From the NCBI GenBank assembly GCA_030426245.1, contig JAUHYZ010000015.1, forward strand, positions 1 to 49,212: a stretch of DNA of 49,212 nt. The letters are read 5' to 3'. The translations under genes were made by a program, and so were the position numbers. The notes under the pieces are model-generated. The model did no database searches, was not told where the DNA came from, and saw only the letters and a program-made list of their open reading frames with translations. Position 1 is the first letter of the stretch. Each line of letters starts with the position of its first letter. Below, piece by piece: positions 16,811 through 24,384 of the stretch. Source of the stretch: Alphaproteobacteria bacterium. Lineage in GTDB: Bacteria; Pseudomonadota; Alphaproteobacteria; Sphingomonadales; Sphingomonadaceae.

Positions 16811-19149
16811 CACGCCGCCTCCCTGATTTCGATCAGCGGCACGCTCGGCGCCTCGCCCGCGGCAAAGGCGGCGCCGGTAATGTCCAGCCGATCCTCGGCA
16901 AAACGCACCGGCACGTCGAACAGGAAGCCTGCGCGGATGATCGCGCCTTCATCAGGTGCCTCGCCGAAAGTGATCGTGCCGCCCGGGCCCAGCGTCCAGC
17001 CGCTTTCCAGAACGCCGTCCACGCTGACGACCACACTCCCTGCGCGCGGACGGGTGATCGGGCGGATCTGCGGATCGTCGATGCCGCCGTAATTCTTGAC
17101 CAGACGGAAGCTTGCCGTCAGCCCGTCGCCTTCGCCGATCAGCTGGTCCAACATGGTCGGCGCGGCGTTCATCGCGCGGGAGCTGAAATCGTAGGGGTCG
17201 GCGATGCGGAAACCGCGTGCGGCGCCTCTGCGGGCGCGGAAGAAATCGATCAGCACGCCCAGCTCCGCATCGCTGCGGATGCCCGGGCCGGCATCGAAAT
17301 GCAGGCGCGCATCGCTCCATTGGCTGGCGCGGCGTTCATGCCCCGATGCCGTAACCGAAACCGAGGTAGAAAATTCGGGGCTCACCCCTGCATCGCGGCC
17401 CAGCGCGAGCGGATAGAGTACATCGTCGAAAGCTTGCATGTCGTCACCTTGAGTTGGGGGGAGGCGCGTGTATCCGTCGCGCGAAACCTGCGGCAGCGCC
17501 CAGATGAAGAGCTGCGAAATGCCGCGCGCCTGGGCTTCGGCCAGGCCGTGATCGATGCGCCGCCAGAAGGCGTCCGCATCCTCGGCCAAAAACACGAAGC
17601 CGGAAAAATAGTCCTGCTTATCAATTGGGTAGCCCAGCCTATCCTGCACCTGGCGGTAGGCCGCCTTGCGCTTCGCCTCCGCGCCGGAAGTCAGCCAGTC
17701 GTAATCTTCCAGCTGCAGCCGGTCGAAAGCGGGCCAGGCCCAGGCTTCCGGCATGTTGGCACGGGCGAGCTCGGGCATTGCTGGATCCAGCACCGTCGGC
17801 GTGAAGGCCAGCAGCAGCACTTCGGCGTCTGCGCTGCCTGCCGCGCTGCGGATCGCGGAAGTGAGAGCGGCCGTCGACTGCGCCAGCAGCGCGCCCGCTT
17901 GGTCCAGCAGGGCCTTCTGCGCGGCGCCCAGCGGCAGGCGCATGTCGGGAATGTTGGGCGGCCCGCCGCCGAACGCTGCCTTCGCTGCGTCGTCATAGAG
18001 GCAGATGCGCCCGTCCGCCGTCGTCCACCACCAGGGTTCGCCGATCTGGAACAGCACCGGCAAACCGGCGGCTTTCTGCAGCGCCACGAACTGCGCCGCC
18101 ACCGCCTGCAGCCAACCCATCGCCTGATCATTGGCGGGGGAGAGCAGGGCCGAGGGCGGAACCCAGCCGGTGCGGGCGGGCTCTCCGTCATGGGTGCGCT
18201 GTTGCCAGGCCAGCGGGCAATGCGTGGCAAACAGTTCGTAGGAAAGCGAGGCGATGATCTCGTATCCCTGCGCCGCCGCGCGCGCGAAGAAATCGGCGTG
18301 CCATTGCTGCGCCGGATTGCAGATCGTGCCTGACGCATCCGCCAGCAGATCGTCGCCGTCGGGCACGAGCCCGAAGAAATGGCTCATCCCAAGATAGTGG
18401 ACGATCCGCCCGCGATAGCCGAGGCCGCGCAGCGAACGCAGGATGCGCGCCGGCGTCTGGTTGTATCCGTCGTCATAGGCGGTGGCGATCTGCACATCGT
18501 GCGGCGGCACCAGAACGTCGCCGATCTCCAGCATCGGGCGGTGCCCTTCGCAGACGATATCGCTCAGCTCAAGCCAGCCATCGACGCGGGCGGCCAACAT
18601 TGCCGCCGGACCCGGCGCGGGGTCGTAGCCTGGCGGGGCGAGCGAGATGAACATCCTATCGATGTCGGACGGATGCACCGGCTGGGGCTCGCCGCCGGAA
18701 ACATCCCACCCGCCCGAAAGCGCCGAGAAGGGCAGCACGATCTCGGCATCTTCGGGAGAACCCTCGGCATAATTCCATAGCCGCACGAACCAGCTGCGCG
18801 GCGTGCCGCCTGCATCGCGTCCTTCGATCGTCAGTGTCGGGCCGTGCACGGCGTCGAGCGGCAGGATCCCGCCGGAGCGCCAATGGAAGCGCAGCGTGGT
18901 GCGCGCATAGTCGCGGTTGGTCGCATAGGAGAGCAGCGGGTGATCGAGCCGGTCCTCGCTTTCCCAGATCAGCCCGGCCAGCTCGTCCGTATGGTGAAAT
19001 TCCGCGTCGACGCGCAGCGATCCCGCACCCGTCGTTACGACGCTTGCCATCATCGGGCGCGGGAAATCGACGGTCCAGAAACGCGGATCGAAGCGCTGAA
19101 TCCAGTCGGAGGCTTGCCCCCGGCGCTCTTTCGCAAGCCAGAATGCCAT
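16810..19149 (-). CDS. GTA DUF2460 distal tail protein with a large N-terminal TIM-barrel-like extension
   Basis: 779 residues from ATG 19149 (M-A-F-W-L; GGAA is 6 nt upstream; in-frame ATG 19155 and TTG 19161 are weaker). The last ~205 residues are a DUF2460 domain (TIGR02217, RcGTA gp12-like): S-Q-W-S-D-A-R-L-H-F-D-A-G, F-F-R-A-R-R-G-A-A-R-G-F-R, D-P-Y-D. RcGTA gp12 is only about this long. The preceding ~570 residues include a segment (about 220-570) that looks like an alpha/beta barrel of the glycoside hydrolase type, with A-Y-D-D-G-Y-N, G-R-I-V-H-Y-L-G-M-S-H and Q-I-G-E-P-W-W-W, whose Glu371 sits where a catalytic acid would be expected. Glycosidase activity is inference. Confidence 0.85.
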   Translation of the reverse strand: MAFWLAKERRGQASDWIQRFDPRFWTVDFPRPMMASVVTTGAGSLRVDAEFHHTDELAGLIWESEDRLDHPLLSYATNRDYARTTLRFHWRSGGILPLDAVHGPTLTIEGRDAGGTPRSWFVRLWNYAEGSPEDAEIVLPFSALSGGWDVSGGEPQPVHPSDIDRMFISLAPPGYDPAPGPAAMLAARVDGWLELSDIVCEGHRPMLEIGDVLVPPHDVQIATAYDDGYNQTPARILRSLRGLGYRGRIVHYLGMSHFFGLVPDGDDLLADASGTICNPAQQWHADFFARAAAQGYEIIASLSYELFATHCPLAWQQRTHDGEPARTGWVPPSALLSPANDQAMGWLQAVAAQFVALQKAAGLPVLFQIGEPWWWTTADGRICLYDDAAKAAFGGGPPNIPDMRLPLGAAQKALLDQAGALLAQSTAALTSAIRSAAGSADAEVLLLAFTPTVLDPAMPELARANMPEAWAWPAFDRLQLEDYDWLTSGAEAKRKAAYRQVQDRLGYPIDKQDYFSGFVFLAEDADAFWRRIDHGLAEAQARGISQLFIWALPQVSRDGYTRLPPTQGDDMQAFDDVLYPLALGRDAGVSPEFSTSVSVTASGHERRASQWSDARLHFDAGPGIRSDAELGVLIDFFRARRGAARGFRIADPYDFSSRAMNAAPTMLDQLIGEGDGLTASFRLVKNYGGIDDPQIRPITRPRAGSVVVSVDGVLESGWTLGPGGTITFGEAPDEGAIIRAGFLFDVPVRFAEDRLDITGAAFAAGEAPSVPLIEIREAA

Positions 19150-19184
19150 GTTCATTTCCAATCATTTCGAGTTTCGCCAATGCG

Positions 19185-19264
19185 CCCACCCCGCTGCGAC
19201 TAGCCTCACCTGCGGTTTGGCAAGTCTCGCTCCCCTCCCGCTTGCGGGAGGGGCTGGGGGTGGG
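19185..19264. repeat. GC-rich palindromic repeat, copy A, in the tape-measure/DUF2460 gap
   Basis: Contains the core C-C-C-G-C-T-G-C-G-A-C-T-A-G shared with copies B and C, and a perfect palindrome CCCCTCCCGC (19232-19241), TT, GCGGGAGGGG (19244-19253), followed by CTGGGGGTGGG. No T-run follows in the direction of GTA transcription. Confidence 0.8.
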
Positions 19265-19284
19265 TTTGCGCCGGCGATTGAGGT

Positions 19285-19845
19285 TCAGATCAGCGCCCGC
19301 CGCACAGAGCTCGCGACCTGCCGGGCCGAACGCTTGAGTGCAGTCGGCGCAGAGGTGCCGCGCGGTGCGGCAAGCTGGATCGCCACGCGCACCTCGCGCG
19401 GCTGGGCGATGGCGGGCGCTTCCACTCGCCCGGCACTGGTCGGCACGAAATATTCGGGGCCTCGTTCGCCCACCAGATAGGCGCTGCCCGGCGATACCGG
19501 GCCGCCGGTCGCGCGCCCCGGCAGGCCGAGCAGACCGCCCAAGGCACCGCCGATCACATTGCCCAGCAAGCCGCCTCCGCCGCCTGCCAGCGGGCCGAAG
19601 CCGATTGTCACTGCCTGGGCGGCAATGTCGTCGATGGCGGAAAGCGCCACGCGTTTCAGATCGCCGAAGCCCAGCGATCCACGCCGGACAGCGGAAAGCA
19701 GGCCCCGTTCCAGCACGCTGCCTGCCCGTTCGAACCCGCCGACCAGGCTGGCATCGAAGCTGCTGCGCATGGTCTCCACATCCTCGGCGAAGCCCCGCGT
19801 ATTGGCCCGCACATCCACCAGCAGGCTTTCTATTTCGTCATCCAT
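19285..19845 (-). CDS. GTA tail tape measure protein, short (RcGTA gp11-like)
   Basis: 186 residues, about the size of other GTA tape measures and much shorter than in phages, matching a short tail. N-terminal part is helical (T-R-G-F-A-E-D-V-E-T-M-R), the middle is a Gly-rich hydrophobic stretch, and the C-terminal part carries the tape-measure hallmark G-G-P-V-S-P-G-S-A-Y-L-V-G-E-R-G-P-E. Start overlaps the chaperone gene stop by 8 nt. Confidence 0.85.
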   Translation of the reverse strand: MDDEIESLLVDVRANTRGFAEDVETMRSSFDASLVGGFERAGSVLERGLLSAVRRGSLGFGDLKRVALSAIDDIAAQAVTIGFGPLAGGGGGLLGNVIGGALGGLLGLPGRATGGPVSPGSAYLVGERGPEYFVPTSAGRVEAPAIAQPREVRVAIQLAAPRGTSAPTALKRSARQVASSVRRALI

Positions 19846-20035
19846 GTCCGTCTTGCTCCATCATGCGTTCAAGCTCGCTGCGGGCGAGCGGCGCGGCCTC
19901 GCCTGGGCCTTCGGGCGAAAGCACGGCGGCGAGTTCGGAAGGGGTCGCTTGCCAGAATGCGGCAGGCGTCCAGCCCAGCAGGCGCGGCACCAGGCCGGCC
20001 AGCCGCGCCGCGCCCTTTGCGAAGCTCCCGCTCAT
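19838..20035 (-). CDS. GTA tail assembly chaperone-like protein (RcGTA gp10.1-like)
   Basis: 65 residues from ATG 20035, overlapping the upstream stop by four bases. Pattern W-T-P-A-A-F-W-Q-A-T-P-S-E-L is typical of the small Phage_TAC_6 / DUF2376 proteins between the major tail protein and tape measure, which help tail assembly. Identification rests on motif and position. Confidence 0.8.
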   Translation of the reverse strand: MSGSFAKGAARLAGLVPRLLGWTPAAFWQATPSELAAVLSPEGPGEAAPLARSELERMMEQDGHG

Positions 20036-20394
20036 CGCGCTGGTTCCGCCGGGCTGCCTTTCAGGATTTCGCCCAGCAGCACGCGCAGCGGTTTCGCCGC
20101 TTCGGCCAGGCCGATCGCCATCACGGCATCGCCAACATCCTCGCGCGCAATGCCGGTCCGGTCGGCCAGGCAATGCCAGAACAGGCAGGCGATTTCGGCC
20201 AGGCGCAGCTCGCCTTTGCCCGCCCGCTCGACCAGCGCGAAAAGCGGGCCGAGTTCCTCTTCGGCGGCGACCAGCGCGGTGAAGCTGGGGCGCAGCAGGA
20301 ATGGCAATCCGCCAATGGCAATCGTCGCTTCGCCGCGCATGACGTTGGCGATTTTTTGCGCGCGATCGCCTTGGGCCACTTGAGCGCGGATCAT
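20032..20394 (-). CDS. GTA tail assembly protein, Phage_TAC_11 type (RcGTA gp10-like)
   Basis: 120 residues. Opens with N-V-M-R-G-E-A-T-I-A-I-G-G-L-P-F-L-L-R-P-S-F-T-A-L-V-A-A-E-E-E-L-G, the usual signature of the GTA family PF11836. Presumed chaperone for tail protein assembly. Overlaps its neighbours by four bases on both sides, so it is tightly coupled to the major tail gene upstream. Confidence 0.85.
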   Translation of the reverse strand: MIRAQVAQGDRAQKIANVMRGEATIAIGGLPFLLRPSFTALVAAEEELGPLFALVERAGKGELRLAEIACLFWHCLADRTGIAREDVGDAVMAIGLAEAAKPLRVLLGEILKGSPAEPAR

Positions 20395-20810
20395 GCTCCG
20401 CCTCCCACCGGCAGCACCGCTCCGGAGCTTTCCAGCTGCAGCGTGTAATTGCGTTCTCCGTTGAAATCCCCGGCATAGTCCAGCCGCTGGATCAGAAAGC
20501 GGCCCTGCAGCTTCTCGCCGTCTTCGAAGGAGAGTTCGTAATCCTCCAGCGTTCCGGCCAGGGCATGGGCGCGGATCGCGCTTTCCGCCGCGCTGCCCAG
20601 GAAAATCCCGGCGGCACTGACCGAGACGGAGCGGGTGCCCGCGCCGGAGAGCAAATCGCGCCAGCCGCCCGAATCCTTGCTGGTGACCACCACGCTTTCG
20701 CCATTGATGGACATCTGCGTGGTTCTGAGGCCGGCGACGGTGTCATAGGCAGGCGGGCTGCCGCCATCGCCGATCTTGAGAAGGAAGGCGGAGCCTTTTT
20801 GTGCAGTCAT
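20391..20810 (-). CDS. Phage/GTA major tail tube protein, TP901-1 family (RcGTA gp9-like)
   Basis: 139 residues. Features of TP901-1-type tail tube subunits: K-G-S-A-F-L-L-K, T-T-Q-M-S-I-N-G-E, T-S-K-D-S-G-G-W-R-D-L-L, Y-E-L-S-F-E-D-G-E. It forms the tail tube. AAGGAG lies directly after a hairpin and T5 tract, so the ribosome site is only a few bases beyond a terminator-like element. Confidence 0.9.
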   Translation of the reverse strand: MTAQKGSAFLLKIGDGGSPPAYDTVAGLRTTQMSINGESVVVTSKDSGGWRDLLSGAGTRSVSVSAAGIFLGSAAESAIRAHALAGTLEDYELSFEDGEKLQGRFLIQRLDYAGDFNGERNYTLQLESSGAVLPVGGGA

Positions 20811-20824
20811 GTTGGGTTCTCCTT

Positions 20825-20855
20825 AAAAAGGCCCCCTCCTCTTCAGAGGAGGGGG
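20825..20855 (-). terminator. Terminator-like hairpin just upstream of the major tail gene
   Basis: On the minus strand CCCCCTCCTC (20855-20846), loop TGAA, GAGGAGGGGG (20841-20832), CC, TTTTT (20829-20825). The T-run ends 14 nt before ATG 20810. It lies inside the GTA transcription unit and would stop most transcripts unless anti-terminated. Confidence 0.65.
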
Positions 20856-20961
20856 TTGGGGGTGGTGGGAAGAAGTGGGACAGGGCGGGGCACCACCCCG
20901 CTGCGACTAGAGCCTGCTGCGCAGGCCCAAGTCTCGCTGCCCCTCCTCTGAAGAGGAGGGG
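20832..20961. repeat. Palindrome-bounded repeat, copy B, in the DUF3168/major-tail gap
   Basis: A 130-bp element with a palindrome at each end: 20832-20855 and CCCCTCCTCT, GA, AGAGGAGGGG (20940-20961). Positions 20890-20961 match 23594-23665 in 71 of 72 bases. An internal GCCTGC/GCAGGC hairpin is also present. It fills almost the whole gap between the two genes. Confidence 0.85.
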
Positions 20962-20963
20962 AA

Positions 20964-21353
20964 TTACGGCGCCTCCAGCACGCGGAAGCGGTATTCGCTC
21001 AGCAGCGCGCGGATATTGTTCGCCCGCCGTTCGGCGCGGGCGCGCAGGAACAGGCAGGAGGCAATTTCGAAGCCCGATTGCGCGCGCGGCAGGGCATCCA
21101 CCCGTGCGTCCACCGAGCGGGCCAATGCTCCGGCGGCGGCGGGATCGTCGCTGCGGCAATGCAGCTCCAGCGCGATACGGATCTCGCGCCCCAGCCTCGT
21201 CTTCACGCTCCAGTCCGCGCTCGCACTGGCGGCGATCCCCAGCCAGGGGGAAGTGGCGGAAAGCGGCGCTTCCTCGGTGACGGAATTGAGCGCGGCCAAT
21301 GCGGGATCGGCGCGCAGCCAGTCCAGCAGCGCGCTGCGCAGCAGAGTTTCCAT
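20964..21353 (-). CDS. GTA DUF3168 tail completion protein (RcGTA gp8-like)
   Basis: 129 residues. Opens L-L-R-S-A-L-L-D-W-L-R-A-D-P-A-L-A-A-L, the usual DUF3168 start, and ends S-E-Y-R-F-R-V-L-E. DUF3168 proteins are tail terminator subunits at the head-tail joint. It follows the 59-residue gene by 3 nt; its stop is immediately followed by repeat B. Confidence 0.88.
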   Translation of the reverse strand: METLLRSALLDWLRADPALAALNSVTEEAPLSATSPWLGIAASASADWSVKTRLGREIRIALELHCRSDDPAAAGALARSVDARVDALPRAQSGFEIASCLFLRARAERRANNIRALLSEYRFRVLEAP

Positions 21354-21356
21354 GGC

Positions 21357-21536
21357 TCAGAAGTCCTTGTTGAATTGGGGCCAGAGCAGGCGCGCCAGGC
21401 GCCAGCTCAGCGGGTCTTTGCGGGCAGCGCGCCAGCGGCTTTCCGCATGGGCTGCGGCGATCGCTCCGGCCTTTTGAGCCAGGCGGCGCGTAAAGGCATT
21501 GCGGGCCGGCGCGATGGAAGCGCGGAGCATCGTCAT
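21357..21536 (-). CDS. Small uncharacterised GTA protein in the head-tail adaptor position
   Basis: 59 residues from ATG 21536, which overlaps the connector stop (ATGA, 21533-21536). Very basic with many Arg and Ala: T-R-R-L-A-Q-K-A, E-S-R-W-R-A-A-R-K, and a C-terminal L-W-P-Q-F-N-K-D-F. In RcGTA the slot between gp6 and gp8 holds the longer adaptor gp7. This could be a reduced adaptor or an unrelated protein; I do not recognise its family. Confidence 0.65.
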   Translation of the reverse strand: MTMLRASIAPARNAFTRRLAQKAGAIAAAHAESRWRAARKDPLSWRLARLLWPQFNKDF

Positions 21537-22084
21537 GCCAGGTGATAGCGCCGCCAGGGGCGCCATAGAGCCGTGACGGCAGCGGGCGGTGCACCGGCGG
21601 TGTTCTCCTCCACCCGCTGGCGGAAAAGATGTGCGGCCAGGCGGATCACGCCGTGGCGCAGGCTCTCGGGCAGGTCGGCCCAGTCACCCGCCATGCCGGC
21701 CGTGAAGCGCACTGCGATGCGCCCCGCGCTGCCTTGCCGCAGCAGGCGGATCTTCGCGCCGCCATCGGCTTCCAGATCGATGGCATAGGCATCGGCGGTG
21801 AGCGTGAAGCGCGCACCTTCCGCCGGAACGCCTTCCAGCTGCGTGATCGCCTGCACGGGCCGCGTCGCCAGCACCTGCCAGATGCCCCGGCATGCGGGCA
21901 GCGGCTCTTCGCATTCGCTTTCAAGCAGCATCTGCCCGGTGAAGCTTTCGCAAAGTTCGATGGCGGCTTTGACCAGCGAAGTCAGCGCATCGTCTTCGCC
22001 GCTGCCGGTGATCGCCAGCCATTGCTTCACGTCTGTTAAGGCTGCCGCCGGAAAGGCAGCGGGAGTGAGGATTGTTCGAGTCAT
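21533..22084 (-). CDS. GTA head-tail connector protein (RcGTA gp6-like, phiE125 gp8 family)
   Basis: 183 residues. N-terminal A-L-T-D-V-K-Q-W-L-A-I ... E-D-D-A-L-T-S-L-V-K-A-A-I-E-L-C-E-S-F-T-G is the standard opening of phage gp6-like / phiE125 gp8 connectors; C-terminal W-R-P-W-R-R is also typical. It joins portal to tail. It is separated from capsid by a 249-nt gap full of hairpins. Confidence 0.9.
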   Translation of the reverse strand: MTRTILTPAAFPAAALTDVKQWLAITGSGEDDALTSLVKAAIELCESFTGQMLLESECEEPLPACRGIWQVLATRPVQAITQLEGVPAEGARFTLTADAYAIDLEADGGAKIRLLRQGSAGRIAVRFTAGMAGDWADLPESLRHGVIRLAAHLFRQRVEENTAGAPPAAVTALWRPWRRYHLA

Positions 22085-22156
22085 TTGATGTGCCTTTTGT
22101 TGGCCTCAGGCGCCGGCGGCGTCCGGATCAGAGGGACCTGACGGAGGCGAACGCCC

Positions 22157-22225
22157 GGTCGGCGAACAGCCGACCGCAAGGCCGAATGGCCGTCCGCAGC
22201 GGCTCCGGGCATGACCCGGAGCCGC
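22157..22225. other. Hairpin array between capsid and connector genes
   Basis: Two perfect hairpins: GGTCGGC (22157-22163) with GCCGACC (22169-22175), and GCGGCTCCGGG (22199-22209) with CCCGGAGCCGC (22215-22225); a shorter GGCC/GGCC pair lies between. No T-run follows on either strand. They sit in the 249-nt gap (22085-22333) after the capsid gene and may protect the capsid message 3' end or slow polymerase. Confidence 0.65.
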
Positions 22226-22333
22226 GAGGAAATCGCGCCCGCGGATGCGGGTGCGGAACACAAAGAATGCGTCCCGCGCCCGGCGTTTGAGGGTCATTCA
22301 AAAATCAGAATGACGAAGGAAGGGGTGGGGCTT

Positions 22334-23503
22334 TTACTCCGCGATCTTCAGCAGCTTGATCGCCGCGCTATCCAGCACCTGCCCGCCCACGCGCTTGGTC
22401 GCGTAGAAATGGACGAAGGGCTTGTTGGTGAAGGGATCGCGCAGGATCGTGGTCGCGCTGCGTTCCGCGATCAGATAGCCGGCCTTGAAGTTGCCGAAGG
22501 CGATCGGGAAATTGCCTGCGCCGACATCGGGCATGTCTTCGGCCTCGACCACCGGATAGCCCAGCAGCCGGTCCGGCTGGCCTTCCACCAGGCCGGGCTG
22601 CCACAGGAAGGCGCCGTCCGCCGTCTTCAGCTTGCGCACTTCGGCCAGGGTCGCGCTGTTCATCAGCCAACTCGCGCCCTGGCGGTGGCCCGCCTTCATC
22701 GTGTGGACCAGATCGATCAGCGCCACTTCCATCATCTCGCCCAATCCGCTCGCATGGCCATTGGCCAGGAATTGCAGCGTGCCGAAGGGGCGCGATGCGT
22801 CCGCCGCGGCGGAGGTGGGGGAGGAGAGGAAGCCCAGCGGCTGGTTGGTGCCATTGCCGCCCACGAAGGCCGCCCCTTCCGCGCGGGCGAATTCCATCGC
22901 GATCTCGCTCGCCAGCCAGCTTTCGACATCGAAGGCCGCATCGTCCAGCATCGCCTGGCTCGCCGCCGGATTGGCATAGAGCTCACCCGAAGGCGGGGCG
23001 ATCTCGGCGAATTGCGGCGTGTCCGTTTCCTCCCGCTCGGCCGTTTCGCTGACCCAGCCGGAGGCCGTCCCGCCGGTGGCCACCAGCTTGCGGTATCCGC
23101 TGCTGCCCACCTGCACCACTTGCGCCAGCCGGCGCAGCGGCGAGATTTCCTTCAGCTCGCTGGCGATCATCGCGTCCAGTTCCTGCGGCACGGCATAGCC
23201 GCCTTCGCCGGGCGTCGCGCCGCTCACCGCCTTGACTTCGGCCTCGCTGCCGCGCCGCAGATAGGCATCGACAAAGCCTTTGACTTCAGCGCTTTCCCGC
23301 ACCTCGCTCAGTGCGGGGCGGGCTGCCGCGCGGCTCACCCGGTCGAGCCGGGCCTTCACTTCGTCCACATCGGATCGCAGCACGCCGATCGCCTGTTCGG
23401 CAGCGTCCTGCCTTGCGACGATGTCGAAGGAGGCGGCCAGCGCTTCGGTTTCGACGTCCATCGGTTTGGAGGCCGGAGCGGTTTGGGGATTGAGATTTTC
23501 CAT
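22334..23503 (-). CDS. GTA major capsid protein, HK97 fold (RcGTA gp5-like)
   Basis: 389 residues from ATG 23503 (GGAAA upstream). N-terminal ~90 residues are a scaffold-like helical segment cleaved in HK97-type heads; then G-A-T-P-G-E-G-G-Y-A-V-P, the common junction, and the HK97 domain with L-R-R-L-A-Q-V-V-Q-V, A-S-G-W-V-S-E-T, F-V-G-G-N-G-T-N-Q-P-L-G-F, L-L-G-Y-P-V-V-E-A-E-D-M-P and L-R-D-P-F-T-N-K-P-F-V-H-F-Y-A-T-K-R-V-G-G. It builds the head shell. A terminator-like hairpin precedes it. Confidence 0.95.
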   Translation of the reverse strand: MENLNPQTAPASKPMDVETEALAASFDIVARQDAAEQAIGVLRSDVDEVKARLDRVSRAAARPALSEVRESAEVKGFVDAYLRRGSEAEVKAVSGATPGEGGYAVPQELDAMIASELKEISPLRRLAQVVQVGSSGYRKLVATGGTASGWVSETAEREETDTPQFAEIAPPSGELYANPAASQAMLDDAAFDVESWLASEIAMEFARAEGAAFVGGNGTNQPLGFLSSPTSAAADASRPFGTLQFLANGHASGLGEMMEVALIDLVHTMKAGHRQGASWLMNSATLAEVRKLKTADGAFLWQPGLVEGQPDRLLGYPVVEAEDMPDVGAGNFPIAFGNFKAGYLIAERSATTILRDPFTNKPFVHFYATKRVGGQVLDSAAIKLLKIAE

Positions 23504-23527
23504 TGGGATTTCCTTTTGGTTAGGCAC

Positions 23528-23549
23528 AAAAAACCGCCCGGTTGGGCGG
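23528..23549 (-). terminator. Terminator-like hairpin just upstream of the capsid gene
   Basis: On the minus strand CCGCCC (23549-23544), loop AACC, GGGCGG (23539-23534), then TTTTTT (23533-23528). The run ends 24 nt before ATG 23503, leaving no room for a separate promoter between it and the capsid gene. Confidence 0.75.
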
Positions 23550-23550
23550 C

Positions 23551-23666
23551 GTTGGGGGTGGTGAAAAGAAGGAACAGTGGGTCCGTTGGCAGGGCACCAC
23601 CCCGCTGCGACTAGAACCTGCTGCGCAGGCCCAAGTCTCGCTGCCCCTCCTCTGAAGAGGAGGGGG
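23551..23666. repeat. Palindromic repeat, copy C, in the protease/capsid gap
   Basis: Same family as copy B: GTTGGGGGTGGTG start, shared 72-bp block at 23594-23665 (71/72 identical to 20890-20961), and a terminal palindrome CCCCTCCTCT, GA, AGAGGAGGGG (23644-23665). The left palindrome of copy B is replaced here by the terminator-like hairpin. Confidence 0.85.
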
Positions 23667-23668
23667 AA

Positions 23669-24079
23669 TCAGGTTACAAAATGCACGCGTGCTCCGTGCT
23701 GCAGGGGGTGGGTGACCAGGCTGACTTCCAGCAGTTCGATATCTTCCAGCAGGCGGCCTGCTGGCAACTTGCGGTACTTGCGGGCGCGGTAGCCGAAGCT
23801 CAGCCCGCTGACGGCACGCCGGGCCAGTTCCGCCGCCGCGCGGCTGGCGCCATCCGCAATTCGGGCGATGACCCGCAATCCGCGCCTGTCTTCCGCCAGC
23901 CATTCGACGGCCCCGATCCGGCGCGCGGGATCGTGCTGCCAGAACAGCGGGAGGTCCGCACCGGCGGCAATCGCCCGGGCGAAGGCGCCCTTGCGGATCA
24001 CGTCGCCCGCGCCGTCCGCCACATCGAACAGCGCGGCATAGCCCGCGATGCGAATGGGTGAGGGGTGCGGGGCCGTCAT
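23669..24079 (-). CDS. GTA prohead protease (RcGTA gp4-like)
   Basis: 136 residues from ATG 24079, overlapping the upstream stop by four bases. HK97-type prohead protease (family S78): I-A-G-Y-A-A-L-F-D opening, G-A-F-A-R-A-I, F-W-Q-H-D-P-A-R-R-I-G with the catalytic His, and S-G-L-S-F-G-Y-R-A with the catalytic Ser. It trims the capsid N-terminus during maturation. Confidence 0.92.
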   Translation of the reverse strand: MTAPHPSPIRIAGYAALFDVADGAGDVIRKGAFARAIAAGADLPLFWQHDPARRIGAVEWLAEDRRGLRVIARIADGASRAAAELARRAVSGLSFGYRARKYRKLPAGRLLEDIELLEVSLVTHPLQHGARVHFVT

Positions 24080-24384
24080 CGCAGCAGCTCCGCCGCGCCC
24101 AGCCGCACGGCAATGCCGATCAGCAGCAGGGCGAGCACGCCGCGCACGATCCATTCCACGACCGCGCGGCTGGCACTGGTCTTGGCATCGCGCCAGGCGC
24201 GCAGCAGTTCGCGCAATTCGCCGATATCGTGATGGGCGCGCTCATCGGCCAGGCCCAGGCGGTGGAGCACGCGCTCCGCGCCCAGATCGCTCGCTTCCTC
24301 CACGATCGCGCGCAAAGTGGTCAGGGTGCTGCCTTCCTTGGCCGCCTGCACCATCAGGCTGGCCAGCATGTCGTCATTGGTCAT
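24076..24384 (-). CDS. DUF6127 family GTA protein
   Basis: 102 residues, helical, with a C-terminal membrane segment (W-I-V-R-G-V-L-A-L-L-L-I-G-I-A-V). Opens M-T-N-D-D-M-L-A-S-L-M-V-Q-A-A-K-E-G, the pattern of DUF6127 proteins found between portal and protease genes of alphaproteobacterial GTAs. It occupies the position of RcGTA orf3.5. Role unknown. Overlaps portal by 11 nt and protease by four. Confidence 0.75.
   Translation of the reverse strand: MTNDDMLASLMVQAAKEGSTLTTLRAIVEEASDLGAERVLHRLGLADERAHHDIGELRELLRAWRDAKTSASRAVVEWIVRGVLALLLIGIAVRLGAAELLR

Noticed and set aside
22211..23614. 467-codon plus-strand frame over the capsid gene
   Set aside because: Runs through the capsid gene and palindromic repeats; composition is shadow-like and it would break up the GTA operon.
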